A DNA stretch of 64,000 bases, from contig CALJEQ010000015.1 of NCBI GenBank assembly GCA_938074565.1, positions 1-64,000 of the forward strand. Direction: 5' to 3'. The position numbers were made by a program, and so were the translations under genes. Below the pieces are notes generated by a model. That model was not told where the DNA came from. It did no database searches and saw only the letters and a program-made list of their open reading frames with translations. The stretch comes from an uncultured Alkaliphilus sp. Lineage in GTDB: Bacteria; Bacillota; Clostridia; Peptostreptococcales; Natronincolaceae. Shown in pieces: positions 18,349 to 27,187 of the stretch (positions are counted from its first letter, which is position 1; the number at the start of each line of letters is the position of its first letter).

Positions 18349-19234
18349 AGTGTACTTTCTTCCTTCCAATATAGAGTTGGATTAAAGTAAAAAACAAGAT
18401 AATGATAAACAACACATAAACCGCCGCAGAAGCCACCCCGTATTTATACTGATTAGCAAATTGGTCGTAGATATAGTACACCACTGTAAGGCAACTATTT
18501 AATGGACCTGGTCTCTTATCGAACAAGGCAAATATTTCATCAAATACCTTAAAGGCATTAATAAGAGACATAATAGATACAAAAAAAATGGTGGGGGATA
18601 ACTGCGGAATTGTAATATACCTAAATCTATTCCACTTAGAAGCACCGTCAATTTTAGCTGCCTGATAATATTGGAGGTTTATATTTTGTAAACCCGCTAA
18701 AAAAATAATTATATTATAACCCAGACCCCTCCATATGCTCAAAATAATTAAACTTACCATTGCCCATTTAGGGTCTGTTAACCACTGTATTGGGTAAATA
18801 CCAACTAAACCCAGTAAATAATTTAACAAACCATACCTAGAGTGATAAATCCAACGCCACACTATGGAAATAGCCACAACCGATGTAACAAAAGGCAAAA
18901 AATAAATACTTCTAAAAAATCCTCTAAGTTTTATTTTAGTGTTTAATAGAACAGCTATCCCCAAAGAAAGGATGATGGAAGCTGGCACAACACCTAAAGC
19001 AAAAATAAAGGTGTTTTTTAAAGCAATACGAAATTGATTATCATTAAAAATGTAAATAAAGTTACCGAAACCTCTTTGATGAACAACATCTTTAAAGTAG
19101 TTGTACCTTATATAAAAACTCATATCTAAAGATTTTATTATGGGATAAAATTGAAAAACCCCTAAAATAACTAAAGAGGGCAATAAATACAATAATCCCC
19201 TTATAAAACTTTTATAACTTTTGTCGCTTCCCAT
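18341..19234 (-). CDS. ABC sugar permease, MalF/UgpA type
   Basis: 297 aa inner-membrane permease with six predicted helices and an EAA loop (YYQAAKIDGASKWNRFRYI). The ATG directly follows the stop of the ATPase gene (TAAATG), so translation is probably coupled. It forms the importer with the MalG-type protein, the MalK-type ATPase and the binding lipoprotein of the same operon. Confidence 0.92.
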   Translation of the reverse strand: MGSDKSYKSFIRGLLYLLPSLVILGVFQFYPIIKSLDMSFYIRYNYFKDVVHQRGFGNFIYIFNDNQFRIALKNTFIFALGVVPASIILSLGIAVLLNTKIKLRGFFRSIYFLPFVTSVVAISIVWRWIYHSRYGLLNYLLGLVGIYPIQWLTDPKWAMVSLIILSIWRGLGYNIIIFLAGLQNINLQYYQAAKIDGASKWNRFRYITIPQLSPTIFFVSIMSLINAFKVFDEIFALFDKRPGPLNSCLTVVYYIYDQFANQYKYGVASAAVYVLFIIILFFTLIQLYIGRKKVHYD

Positions 19235-20335
19235 TTAAATCACTTCCTTAGTGTTCCAACAGTAATCTTTATAACTTATTTCAGTATTATAATGGAAGGT
19301 ATGCATTTTATTGGTTTTTATTTTTAAGTAGATTTCATCTCCTATTTCTAAAGCTAAGTCCGAACTAAAAATACACCGAATAAAATATTGTTTACTGGCT
19401 ACTTTTACAATTAGATCTTTTCCAACTCTTTCAATCAAAGTTATTGTACCCTTTATGTCAAAGTCTTCCTCTTTATCAACTACAAAGAAATCCTCTGGAC
19501 GAACTCCTAGTTTAATTCTTTCATTATCACCTAAACCAACAAAACTGGTATTTTTCAATACAATATCTAAGTCCTCTATTTTTATATTGCCACAAAGGTC
19601 CACCACTCCATCTAGTTTATTAATTGGTGGATTGCCCAAAAAAGCCGCTGAAAATAGATTAGTGGGTTCAGTATATAGCTTTTCAGGTGTACCATATTGT
19701 TGGCATCTTCCATTCTTCATTAGCAATATCTTGTCTGATATACTTAAGGCTTCTTCCTGGTCATGGGTGACGAAGATGGTTGTAATACCCACTTCTTTTT
19801 GTATTCTTCTAATTTCTTCCCTTGTTTCAATTCTTAACCTTGCATCTAAATTAGAAAGTGGTTCATCTAATAAAAGTATTTTAGGTTTTTTTACTAATGC
19901 CCGTGCAATAGCCACCCTTTGCTGTTGTCCCCCAGATAACTGTGAAGGTTTACGATGTAATAAATCATTTATTCCCACTAAACCTGCCATTTCTTCCACC
20001 TGTTGCAGTGCTTCGTTTTTCGGGGTTTTTCTCATTTTAAGGGGAAACAATATATTCTTTAAAACCGTCATATGAGGATACAACGCATAATTTTGAAATA
20101 CCATTCCAATTTCCCGTTCTTCTGGTTCTAGTTGAGTAACCTCTTTGTCGCCAAACTGTATCTTACCTGTTAATGGTCTATATATCCCTGCAATTAAAAA
20201 TAATGTGGTGCTTTTCCCACAACCACTAGGGCCTAAAAAGGTAACAAGTTCTCCTTCATTTACTTCTAAATTTAAGTTATCAACAGCCAATACATTATCA
20301 AATGCCATAGATACTTCCCTTAGTGTTACCTTCAA
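19235..20335 (-). CDS. ABC transporter ATPase, MalK/UgpC type
   Basis: 366 aa. Walker A GPSGCGKST (35-43), signature LSGGQQQR, Walker B ILLLDEPLSNLDARL, H-loop THDQEE, then a C-terminal OB-type regulatory domain from about residue 235, as in MalK/UgpC. The start is TTG at 20335, six nt after SD GGGGAGGAG; an ATG within that gap is out of frame and meets a stop two codons later. It is the first gene of the five-gene importer operon, with a sigma-A promoter at 20414-20442. Confidence 0.92.
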   Translation of the reverse strand: MKVTLREVSMAFDNVLAVDNLNLEVNEGELVTFLGPSGCGKSTTLFLIAGIYRPLTGKIQFGDKEVTQLEPEEREIGMVFQNYALYPHMTVLKNILFPLKMRKTPKNEALQQVEEMAGLVGINDLLHRKPSQLSGGQQQRVAIARALVKKPKILLLDEPLSNLDARLRIETREEIRRIQKEVGITTIFVTHDQEEALSISDKILLMKNGRCQQYGTPEKLYTEPTNLFSAAFLGNPPINKLDGVVDLCGNIKIEDLDIVLKNTSFVGLGDNERIKLGVRPEDFFVVDKEEDFDIKGTITLIERVGKDLIVKVASKQYFIRCIFSSDLALEIGDEIYLKIKTNKMHTFHYNTEISYKDYCWNTKEVI

Positions 20336-20413
20336 TCCATACTCCTCCCCATTAAAACATTATTAATAATTCATTTGTTTTTGAGTTTTTGTAAAATTTA
20401 ACAACAGCAAGTT

Positions 20414-20442
20414 TAATTCTATATACCATATTAAGGAAAGTC
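20414..20442 (-). promoter_or_regulatory. sigma-A promoter of the ABC importer operon
   Basis: On the minus strand TTGACT (20442-20437) and TAGAAT (20419-20414) are spaced by exactly 17 bp, about 80 bp before the TTG start of the ATPase gene. Confidence 0.65.
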
Positions 20443-20589
20443 AAATTCAAATTATTGATTTAATAACTTAGTTGAATAGATAACTCTTATAGTAACCCTA
20501 CCTTAATTAAAGAGAAACAATTTTGATTGAAAATAAGAAATATGTCATTAAATAGGCGATAAAATAGATATATAAAGGTTTTTTTACTT

Positions 20590-20622
20590 AAAAAAAAAGG
20601 CTCTTTTTCAAAAGAACCTTTC
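20590..20622 (-). terminator. terminator after the PTS_IIC-family gene
   Basis: AAAGGTTCTTTT and AAAAGAGCCTTT pair on the minus strand and run into a stretch of T. It lies about 110 bp past the stop of the PTS_IIC gene. Confidence 0.8.
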
Positions 20623-20728
20623 AGATTGTAGACAAAGTTAACGAAATGTAGACTAATTAAAAGCCTTTAAATTCGATAAACTACATAAAAAGTTAAATTA
20701 TTTATTTATTCATTATTAACAAACTCTT

Positions 20729-21781
20729 TTAGTGGAAGATTTTTAATACACTGGTTAAGATAGTTTGTCTTTTAAGGGAATTTTCCTTTCTTTCTGTAAA
20801 GAACTTATATATTGTAGTTCCCATCAGTCCACCTGTTATTCCACCTATTGCTGCAAAAAACAAAGCCATAAGTACACTACTTGGTGGATTAAAAGCAAAG
20901 GGTGCTAACATACCAGGGATAGGTGAAGCAGTACCAGGAGCATTGGTGATAATACCAAAATATACAGCACTAATTCCAGCCAACCCTCCCCCTATAAAGT
21001 TTGAAAAATAAATTGGCACAGGATGGGCAGTAACAATATCTGCTTGTGTTAAAGGTTCTAACATAACAGCAATAACATTACTTGAATCACCAAATTTTAA
21101 TCTCTTAAATACAATACCATTGGCAAAAGCACCACCAAAACTAGCAATACAGGAAATACCCATTGCCAACCCTTGTAGTCCTAACATTGCTGTTAACGCC
21201 ATCGAACTTAGGGGTGATGTACAAATCACTTTAATCATTCCCCCTAGAATAAAACCCATTATCATAGGTGACTGTTCCGATGCCCCTATAATTACATTTC
21301 CGATATTTAATAAAGTAGAATTAATTACTGGTGCTACAGCAATGGCAATAAAACGGGCTAGAGGTGCAATCATTAATGCCCCAAAAATAACTTCTACTCC
21401 TTTAGGTAGTTTTTTCTCAATAATAGGTGCAACAAACCCTATTACATAACCTGCAACAAAGCCTGGTATAATGCCAACGCCAGATAACGCTGCACCTGCC
21501 ACCACTGCAAAAATAGGGTTAACTCCCATTTTAAGAGGTACTAAAATAGCTGCTATTACACCACCCATATTGCCTGATGACAACCCAACATCTTTAAGAA
21601 AACTTATTTGTAGTAGATCTCCACTAATATAATTATGAATTGCCTCAACCAAGAAAGTGGCTATTGCTGTTCCTGCCAAAGCAGACATCGCCTCTTTACC
21701 TTTAGGTGCTTTTAAACTAAAAATTGAAAATATACCCAGTGCTAAAACAAGTAATCCAACCCCTTTTAAAATTAACAACAT
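20729..21781 (-). CDS. PTS_IIC-type membrane transporter under a glycine riboswitch
   Basis: 350 aa, almost wholly hydrophobic with around ten membrane segments. It fits the PTS_EIIC_2 (PF13303) family, with a conserved NAPGTASPIPGMLAPFAF near residue 285. No EIIA or EIIB domain or gene is nearby and no phosphorylated Cys/His module is seen, so it probably does not act as a phosphotransferase. ATG with SD AGGAGG 8 nt upstream. The 5' region carries a tandem glycine riboswitch with a terminator, which argues that it moves glycine or a related compound rather than a sugar. That functional idea is an inference. Confidence 0.85.
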   Translation of the reverse strand: MLLILKGVGLLVLALGIFSIFSLKAPKGKEAMSALAGTAIATFLVEAIHNYISGDLLQISFLKDVGLSSGNMGGVIAAILVPLKMGVNPIFAVVAGAALSGVGIIPGFVAGYVIGFVAPIIEKKLPKGVEVIFGALMIAPLARFIAIAVAPVINSTLLNIGNVIIGASEQSPMIMGFILGGMIKVICTSPLSSMALTAMLGLQGLAMGISCIASFGGAFANGIVFKRLKFGDSSNVIAVMLEPLTQADIVTAHPVPIYFSNFIGGGLAGISAVYFGIITNAPGTASPIPGMLAPFAFNPPSSVLMALFFAAIGGITGGLMGTTIYKFFTERKENSLKRQTILTSVLKIFH

Positions 21782-21821
21782 AACTTTTTCCTCCTTTTAT
21801 CTTATAACTAAGTAATAATTA

Positions 21822-21878
21822 CAAAAAACAAAAACAGGAGACTGAAAACATGAAAAATACATGCTTTTAGCCTCCTGT
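21822..21878 (-). terminator. riboswitch-controlled terminator
   Basis: Minus strand ACAGGAGGCT... pairs with ...AGTCTCCTGT (inner arms GCATG/CATG-like) and is followed by GTTTTTGTTTTTTG. Its 5' arm begins in the GGACAGG end of the second glycine aptamer, so aptamer folding and terminator formation compete. Confidence 0.85.
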
Positions 21879-22062
21879 CCTTTTATCTGAAAGTTTCCCT
21901 GTTAAGTTTAATCCCTTAACAAGTTGCTTCTTCGATGTCTATTTAAAGACTCTCCAGGAACGTGTCCTACCATTGTCCTTTTACCTGAAAGTTTCAAACA
22001 AGACCTTGAGCATAATCTTGTTTTTGCTTCGTCGGTGGTTACAAAAGTAACTCTCCTCAATA
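21875..22062 (-). promoter_or_regulatory. tandem glycine riboswitch
   Basis: Two aptamers are recognisable on the minus strand. Aptamer 1 (22062-21974) has GGAGAG, CCGACGAAGCAA and AAACTTTCAGGTAAAAGGAC. Aptamer 2 (21973-21876) has CCTGGAGAG, TCGAAGAAGCAA and AAACTTTCAGATAAAAGGAC. Both cores match the gcvT/glycine riboswitch consensus and the short linker is typical. Because the end of aptamer 2 overlaps the terminator's 5' arm, glycine binding would be expected to turn the gene on. Confidence 0.93.
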
Positions 22063-22267
22063 GTAATCATCCACTTTATTCATTTTTTATATTACTTAAT
22101 TACTTCTTTTATAAATATAAGATACTCTTTTTTCTAGTAAAATGCAACTAGTTTATAGAAAGTTAATTATTAATTATCTTAATAAATATACAATGGTATT
22201 ATAGATACCTTCTATATAAACTTATATATCCCATACTTTATACTTATTTTTTATGAATTTGACTTAC

Positions 22268-23554
22268 CTAAATAAATCGTAATGCCTCCACTGGGTCTTG
22301 CTTAGACGCCTGATAAGCAGGAATAAGACTAGATAATAAGCCAATAACAACCGCCAAACCAATGGCAATAAACAATATGTCTATCCTCCACGGAACTTGA
22401 ATCTCCATTCCTGCTAAAAGTGGACCAGCATAACCTGTTATAAACATTCCAGCAAAATAACCCAAGAAGCCGCCAACTATGCTGATGGAAACCCCCTCCA
22501 TTACAATCATTTTGACTATATGGGATTTACGAAACCCCAACGCTCTAAACACCCCAATTTCACGGGTTCTTTCTCGAACAGAACTAGACATGGTTAATCC
22601 CACCACTAACATTCCCACCAATAATACCAGTGTCGAAAGGGCTATACCAAAACGTACCATTCGCATCAGCATTTCATCCCTTCTTAGAGTTTCTTGTCGA
22701 AGACTGGTGACACGGGTATTAGGTAGAGCTAGGTTAATCTCCGAAAGTAAATCTTCTTCAGATCCACTTAAATAGTCAACAGCCATTTCAATAACTGTTA
22801 TTTCATCTGAACGACCCAACAACTCCTGTGCTGCCCCTAAATTCATAAAAATTTGTTGATCTTCCATCGTACCACTTACAGAAAGCACTCCATACACCTC
22901 TAGTTCTTGACCTGAAAGAGTTAGTACATCACCCTTTGTAACCTTCAAAGTCGCTGCTACAGTAGACCCAATTAGTATCTGGTTATTTGATAAATTAAGT
23001 TCTTCTAAGTCTTGTCTAGTTAAGTCAATTGCTTCAAAATCCATCTTTTTATCATTAATTTCTTCATTAGTTTCATTAGATTTTTCTGTACCTTCATTAA
23101 TATTTACTTCTACCTTTTGTAATTGAGTATCATCTATAATCTTGAGCCAGGGTTTTACTAAGAACTCTTCCCTTATATTAGCTCCAACTATGATAACCTT
23201 GTGTTCGCCGTGCATATCTACCCCTAGTAGTTTAGGTGCAACAACCCTAATCATATTTCTTGAAGGAAGTTTATCAATTGCCTCCACATCAGCTGTGTTT
23301 AACTGCTCCACATCATACATAATCTCTGGGAGGGTAATACCACCATAGGAAAAAGTTAAACCACCAGCATCTGGTGTAATAATGACATTTACCCCAAATT
23401 CACTGACTTGACGGGTCATTTCTGTTTTCATGGTTTCCACCACTCCATAGACTGATACAATGGTGGCAATACCTATAATTAGACCTAACAGAACAAAAAA
23501 CATTTTAGCCTTCCTGCGGCGGAGGTTGTTTATTGTTATATGATAAAGTTGCAT
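22268..23554 (-). CDS. MacB/FtsX-type ABC permease (second of pair)
   Basis: 428 aa. One N-terminal helix (about 17-39), a large extracytoplasmic MacB_PCD-like domain (about 40-300), then three helices of the FtsX domain, with 'SSSVRERTREIGVFRALGF' at the cytoplasmic coupling loop. SD GGAGGG before the ATG. It lies 12 bp after the ATPase gene. It closely resembles the permease at 24420-25619 in layout. Together with the ATPase and an FtrD-like protein it resembles the ABC part of the Campylobacter p19/FTR1 iron locus. Confidence 0.88.
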   Translation of the reverse strand: MQLYHITINNLRRRKAKMFFVLLGLIIGIATIVSVYGVVETMKTEMTRQVSEFGVNVIITPDAGGLTFSYGGITLPEIMYDVEQLNTADVEAIDKLPSRNMIRVVAPKLLGVDMHGEHKVIIVGANIREEFLVKPWLKIIDDTQLQKVEVNINEGTEKSNETNEEINDKKMDFEAIDLTRQDLEELNLSNNQILIGSTVAATLKVTKGDVLTLSGQELEVYGVLSVSGTMEDQQIFMNLGAAQELLGRSDEITVIEMAVDYLSGSEEDLLSEINLALPNTRVTSLRQETLRRDEMLMRMVRFGIALSTLVLLVGMLVVGLTMSSSVRERTREIGVFRALGFRKSHIVKMIVMEGVSISIVGGFLGYFAGMFITGYAGPLLAGMEIQVPWRIDILFIAIGLAVVIGLLSSLIPAYQASKQDPVEALRFI

Positions 23555-23566
23555 TTTATCCCTCCA

Positions 23567-24283
23567 TTACACTTTTTTATTAGAATATACCGAAACAAAA
23601 TCTTCTTCATCCAAAGATAACTGTCCATCCTTCATTAGAATAGTTCGACCCATATAACTGGTATTATCAGGATTATGGGTTACCATAAGAACAGTTAAAC
23701 CTTCCTCATTTAGCTTCTGGAAAAGTTCCATTATTTCATCTCCAGTTTTGGTATCTAGACTACCTGTAGGTTCATCAGCCAATATTAGTGGTGGCTCATT
23801 TACAATAGCCCTTGCGATGGCCACCCTTTCCTGTTCACCGCCAGAAAGCTGATTAGGTAAGCGTTTTATTTTATTTCCTAACCCAACCCGACAAAGAACC
23901 TCTTCTGCCATTTCTCGCTTTTCTTTGTTTGAACGCTTGGTGGTTGTTAAAGGAAGCATTACATTTTCATGGGCAGTAAGGTAAGGAATCAACTGAAACT
24001 GTTGAAATACAAAACCTAAATATTCCCTCCTAAAATCTGCCCTTTTTTCTTGAGATAACTTATAAATATCTATCCCATCAATTTCAATAATTCCCGAAGT
24101 AGGAGGGTTCAAAGCTCCTATTATGGATAATAAAGTACTTTTACCTGAACCTGAATGACCCATTACACTAACTGATTCACCCTTTTTTATATCCAGTGTT
24201 ACAGATTTAAGGGCTTCCACTTCATCCCCCATAGATTTATATGTTTTCCTTATATCCTTCAATGAAATCATAATTTCAGACAT
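23567..24283 (-). CDS. ABC transporter ATPase, LolD/MacB type
   Basis: 238 aa. Walker A GHSGSGKST (42-50), signature LSGGEQERVAIARA, Walker B LILADEPTGSLD, H-loop MVTHNP. This is the subgroup that pairs with MacB/FtsX permeases and drives mechanical work across the membrane rather than classic import. It is placed between the two permease genes and probably serves both. ATG with AAGGAGG a short way upstream. Confidence 0.9.
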   Translation of the reverse strand: MSEIMISLKDIRKTYKSMGDEVEALKSVTLDIKKGESVSVMGHSGSGKSTLLSIIGALNPPTSGIIEIDGIDIYKLSQEKRADFRREYLGFVFQQFQLIPYLTAHENVMLPLTTTKRSNKEKREMAEEVLCRVGLGNKIKRLPNQLSGGEQERVAIARAIVNEPPLILADEPTGSLDTKTGDEIMELFQKLNEEGLTVLMVTHNPDNTSYMGRTILMKDGQLSLDEEDFVSVYSNKKV

Positions 24284-24419
24284 CCTTATGCCTCCTTCAT
24301 TATAGTTAAACTATAGTCCTCCTTTGGGGGTTATTTACCAATAGAATAGTTACCTCCGCAAAAGAAGTCTATAGTTTTTTTATATTTACAATATTCCTTA
24401 AAAATAGTTCAAATTGGTG

Positions 24420-25619
24420 TTAAATAAAACGAATTGCCTCAGCTGGGTCTAGTCGTGCAGCTTTTAAAGCTGGATATGCACTTACTAAAATTGCTAGCCC
24501 AGTGGAAATACCTACGGCAGGTAGAAACAATTCCTTTTGAAATGGGATATTCCCCTGAATTTGAGCCAAGTAAGGCCCTGCATATATGGCAGCAAAACTG
24601 CCCATAAAATAACCTACTACTCCACCTAAAATGCTAACCATTCCAGCTTCTAAAAATATAATCTGCATTATATGAGTTCGACGGAACCCGATGGCTCTAA
24701 ATATTCCAATTTCCCTAGTTCTCTCGTTAACGGATGAAATCATTGTAGTTAACACTACTAAAGCCGCCACCAATAAAACCATGCCAGATAGAACAAGTCC
24801 AAAAGCTGAAAACTGACCAATGGTTTCTTCTCTATATAGGGCAACTTGCCTCATGGGTATTACCTGTGTATTTTGTAAAGCTTCTTCCAACCCCATTGCA
24901 ATTTCTTCTATAGGACAGCTATTGCAATATGCTGAAACTTCAATCATAGATAACTCTTGAGGTCTATTAAGCAAATTCTGTACAACATTAAGATTTGCAT
25001 AAACCAACCCGTCTTCTTCGCTACCCAATTCATTTAAAATACCAAATACATGAAAGGTTTCATTATTTACTATTAGTTCATCCCCTACCCCTACCTTTAA
25101 CGCTTCAGCGGCAGAACTACCCAACACCAAACCATCTTCAGGCACATCAAGCAGAGCTAATTCGCCTACTTTTTCCCCTGTTGTTAACCCTGCTTGCTGT
25201 TTCAGTACAAACCAGGGTTTTTGAGTAAATTCTTTTTTGGTTTCAACCCCCACCATTAGAACTTTCTGTTTTCCTACATGTACAGCCCCAACAAGTTTTG
25301 GTGATACAATATTTATATATTCCTGAACAGAAGATGAATAGATTTTAGGTATATCCTCCATTGTAAGCTTTTGCACATCAAAAGTTAAATCTGAAACCAC
25401 TGTATCGCTATAGTGCATTTCAACTCCCTCTGCCTTAGGAAGAATTACAACATTAGCACCAAATTCATCTATTCTATCCCCTAATTCTATATTCATGGCT
25501 TGGATAATATTTAAAAAAGCAACAACTGTTGCCACACCCACCACCAAACCCATCATTAAAAATAGCATCTTCATCTTTCTTCTTTTTAAGTTACTAAAAG
25601 CAATCTGCAAAATATTCAT
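24420..25619 (-). CDS. MacB/FtsX-type ABC permease (first of pair)
   Basis: 399 aa with the same layout as the 428-aa permease: N-terminal helix, ~250-residue outside domain, three C-terminal helices, and a 'SSVNERTREIGIFRAIGF' coupling loop. A short CNSCP motif lies in the outside domain. Each permease ends in PAEAIRFI or PVEALRFI, showing recent common descent. SD GGGGTG before the ATG; it follows the 134-aa membrane protein by 41 bp. Confidence 0.88.
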   Translation of the reverse strand: MNILQIAFSNLKRRKMKMLFLMMGLVVGVATVVAFLNIIQAMNIELGDRIDEFGANVVILPKAEGVEMHYSDTVVSDLTFDVQKLTMEDIPKIYSSSVQEYINIVSPKLVGAVHVGKQKVLMVGVETKKEFTQKPWFVLKQQAGLTTGEKVGELALLDVPEDGLVLGSSAAEALKVGVGDELIVNNETFHVFGILNELGSEEDGLVYANLNVVQNLLNRPQELSMIEVSAYCNSCPIEEIAMGLEEALQNTQVIPMRQVALYREETIGQFSAFGLVLSGMVLLVAALVVLTTMISSVNERTREIGIFRAIGFRRTHIMQIIFLEAGMVSILGGVVGYFMGSFAAIYAGPYLAQIQGNIPFQKELFLPAVGISTGLAILVSAYPALKAARLDPAEAIRFI

Positions 25620-25660
25620 TGTTTCACCCCTATCAAACTGTATCTATTAACAGTAACATT

Positions 25661-26065
25661 CTATTGTTCATAAAACTGACCATTAAAGTAAACAAGTTTC
25701 ATTTCCAGCTGACCATCCTTCAAAATATGGATTTCATTATGACAACCAAAGTTACGAATAACAGACTCTATTCCTTTAGAACTAGCTTCTCCCCCCTGTT
25801 GTTGAAGGTAATATTCTAAACCCATTTGACTAAGGTTATCATTATTGTTTCTCGACATACCAAAACCCTTAGAGAAAACAAATCTATTCATCCCCATAAG
25901 CAGTATCAAGGCAATTAGTACTATATTTATAGCTTTCCAAATATCAGTACCCTTTCTTTTACTACTTTTTTCTGTTGTCTTTTCTTCAAAATCTATCATT
26001 TGTTTATTTTCAGTATTATGCTCATCGTGACTTATTTTGTCGTTATTCATTTTGTCATTATTCAT
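25661..26065 (-). CDS. small single-pass membrane protein in the FtrD/MacB-like operon
   Basis: 134 aa that I do not recognise as a named family. A charged N-terminal cytoplasmic part (1-43) is followed by one helix (about 45-61), then an outer part with a GCHNEIHILKDGQLEMKLVYF stretch (his/cys-containing, residue 107 on). SD AGGAGGA before the ATG. It lies between the FtrD-like gene and the first ABC permease in one operon, so it is probably a membrane-anchored accessory of that system. The single Cys-His pair could bind metal, which is speculation. Confidence 0.65.
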   Translation of the reverse strand: MNNDKMNNDKISHDEHNTENKQMIDFEEKTTEKSSKRKGTDIWKAINIVLIALILLMGMNRFVFSKGFGMSRNNNDNLSQMGLEYYLQQQGGEASSKGIESVIRNFGCHNEIHILKDGQLEMKLVYFNGQFYEQ

Positions 26066-26093
26066 TGTTCTTCCTCCTCATATTTGACTATAA

Positions 26094-26675
26094 TTACGAA
26101 CGAATTCTCCAGTTTAATACATCTTCTAAGTTGATATAAACCACACCATCTTCTATAATTGGATTCATATTAACAGGAGGATATGACCCACAAGCTTTAG
26201 AACCCGAAATAAATTCATGGTCTTCAATGTTATAAGTGGTACGGCACGTGTCGCATACAAGGGCTTCACCTGCTAGGGAAAAGGTTCTTCCTTTACATGG
26301 CTCACACATGCTACTACCAACAAAAAGTCTACCTGATGGTGTAATATAAGCCATCAATGGAACTAACTGATTTTCATTGTTTTCTACTTCAAAATGAACT
26401 ATATTATTCTGGTCAATATCAGCTAAAGATAGTTTTATCTTTCCATCTTCAATAATAGGCTCTATTGACGTCATAGAAATAAATTCCCCGACATATGAAC
26501 GGGTAGCCGCCACTGGTTCACCAAAGTAACTGCCCTTTCCTTCACCATTTGAACCAAATACTACAAACAATATAACAACTAATATAGTTACACCAACAGC
26601 AACTAAAATTAATGGTAATTTGCTTTTTTCAGGTTGGGTAAACTGTTCTTTTTTACTGGGTAATTTTTTAGACAT
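26094..26675 (-). CDS. FtrD-like DUF2318 protein (membrane-anchored, Cys-rich)
   Basis: 193 aa. A single N-terminal anchor (20-40), then a DUF2318 domain with CEPC (124-127), CDTC (141-144) and ACGSYPP (Cys162). This is the Cys pattern of the FtrD / membrane Fe-S protein family (PF10080). Homologues sit in FTR1-type iron uptake loci. In C. jejuni a DUF2318 protein precedes two permeases and an ATPase as here. No FTR1 or P19 gene is in this window. First gene of the operon, SD TAGGAGGA before the ATG. Confidence 0.85.
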   Translation of the reverse strand: MSKKLPSKKEQFTQPEKSKLPLILVAVGVTILVVILFVVFGSNGEGKGSYFGEPVAATRSYVGEFISMTSIEPIIEDGKIKLSLADIDQNNIVHFEVENNENQLVPLMAYITPSGRLFVGSSMCEPCKGRTFSLAGEALVCDTCRTTYNIEDHEFISGSKACGSYPPVNMNPIIEDGVVYINLEDVLNWRIRS

Positions 26676-26714
26676 TTTCAGTCCTCCTAATATTGTATTT
26701 TATTTATTGTTTCA

Positions 26715-26741
26715 CTATTTCCAAATATTAGTACCTTTCAT
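26715..26741 (-). other. possible 8-residue leader ORF
   Basis: AGGAGGTGG, a near-perfect SD, is followed by ATG and a short frame MKGTNIWK then TAG, ending 39 bp before the FtrD-like start. The SD is as strong as that of the real gene. It may be translated and act in cis, or it may be a chance event. Confidence 0.35.
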
Positions 26742-26773
26742 TTCCACCTCCTAAAATTTATTAGTGTTATATG

Positions 26774-26789
26774 CTACACCTCGGTGTAG
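26774..26789. promoter_or_regulatory. palindromic operator candidate
   Basis: CTACACC-TC-GGTGTAG is a perfect 7-bp dyad in the 512-bp gap between the FtrD-like operon and the YetF gene, about 100 bp before the former. On the minus strand it is followed at once by CATATAAC, a possible -10 box, as for a repressor or MerR-type site. The rest of this gap (26790-27187) is AT-rich and shows nothing I can name. Confidence 0.45.
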
Positions 26790-27187
26790 GATTTGCCTAT
26801 ACAATATACTTCTGCTTCTTAATGTTGCTTGAATAACTATTAAGATAGTTTTTCAATAGATAGTCCTTTTCTGATTACCCCTTGTTTCTACTTTCAATAA
26901 TTACGTTTATACAGACCTTATTAATAATTAACTCAGTTATATTTTTTAATCACAATTAATCCTGCAATATTTATGCCAACTTTTGTTGTTTTAAACTTCT
27001 TCAATAATGTATTTGTTTTTTATTTTAAAAATTGCAAAATTCCTTACTTCTTTAATTTATTAAATGCAAACCATCTAATTATTGTATTTCTAGATATGGT
27101 CGTTACATGTATAGAAATCAAACATCCTTCAAATAATAACTAAGATAAACATATATTTTTTACTATACAATGGAAAGGAACTATTAA

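Larger units (their letters stand above)
20336..20728. other. intergenic upstream of the ABC importer operon
   Basis: 393 bp without a gene. It contains the importer operon promoter (20414-20442) and the terminator of the upstream PTS_IIC gene (20590-20622). Nothing else is recognisable. Confidence 0.6.

Noticed and set aside
25619-25819. Plus-strand frame over the 134-aa gene
   Set aside because: It is a shadow of the minus-strand operon, with no SD or family.
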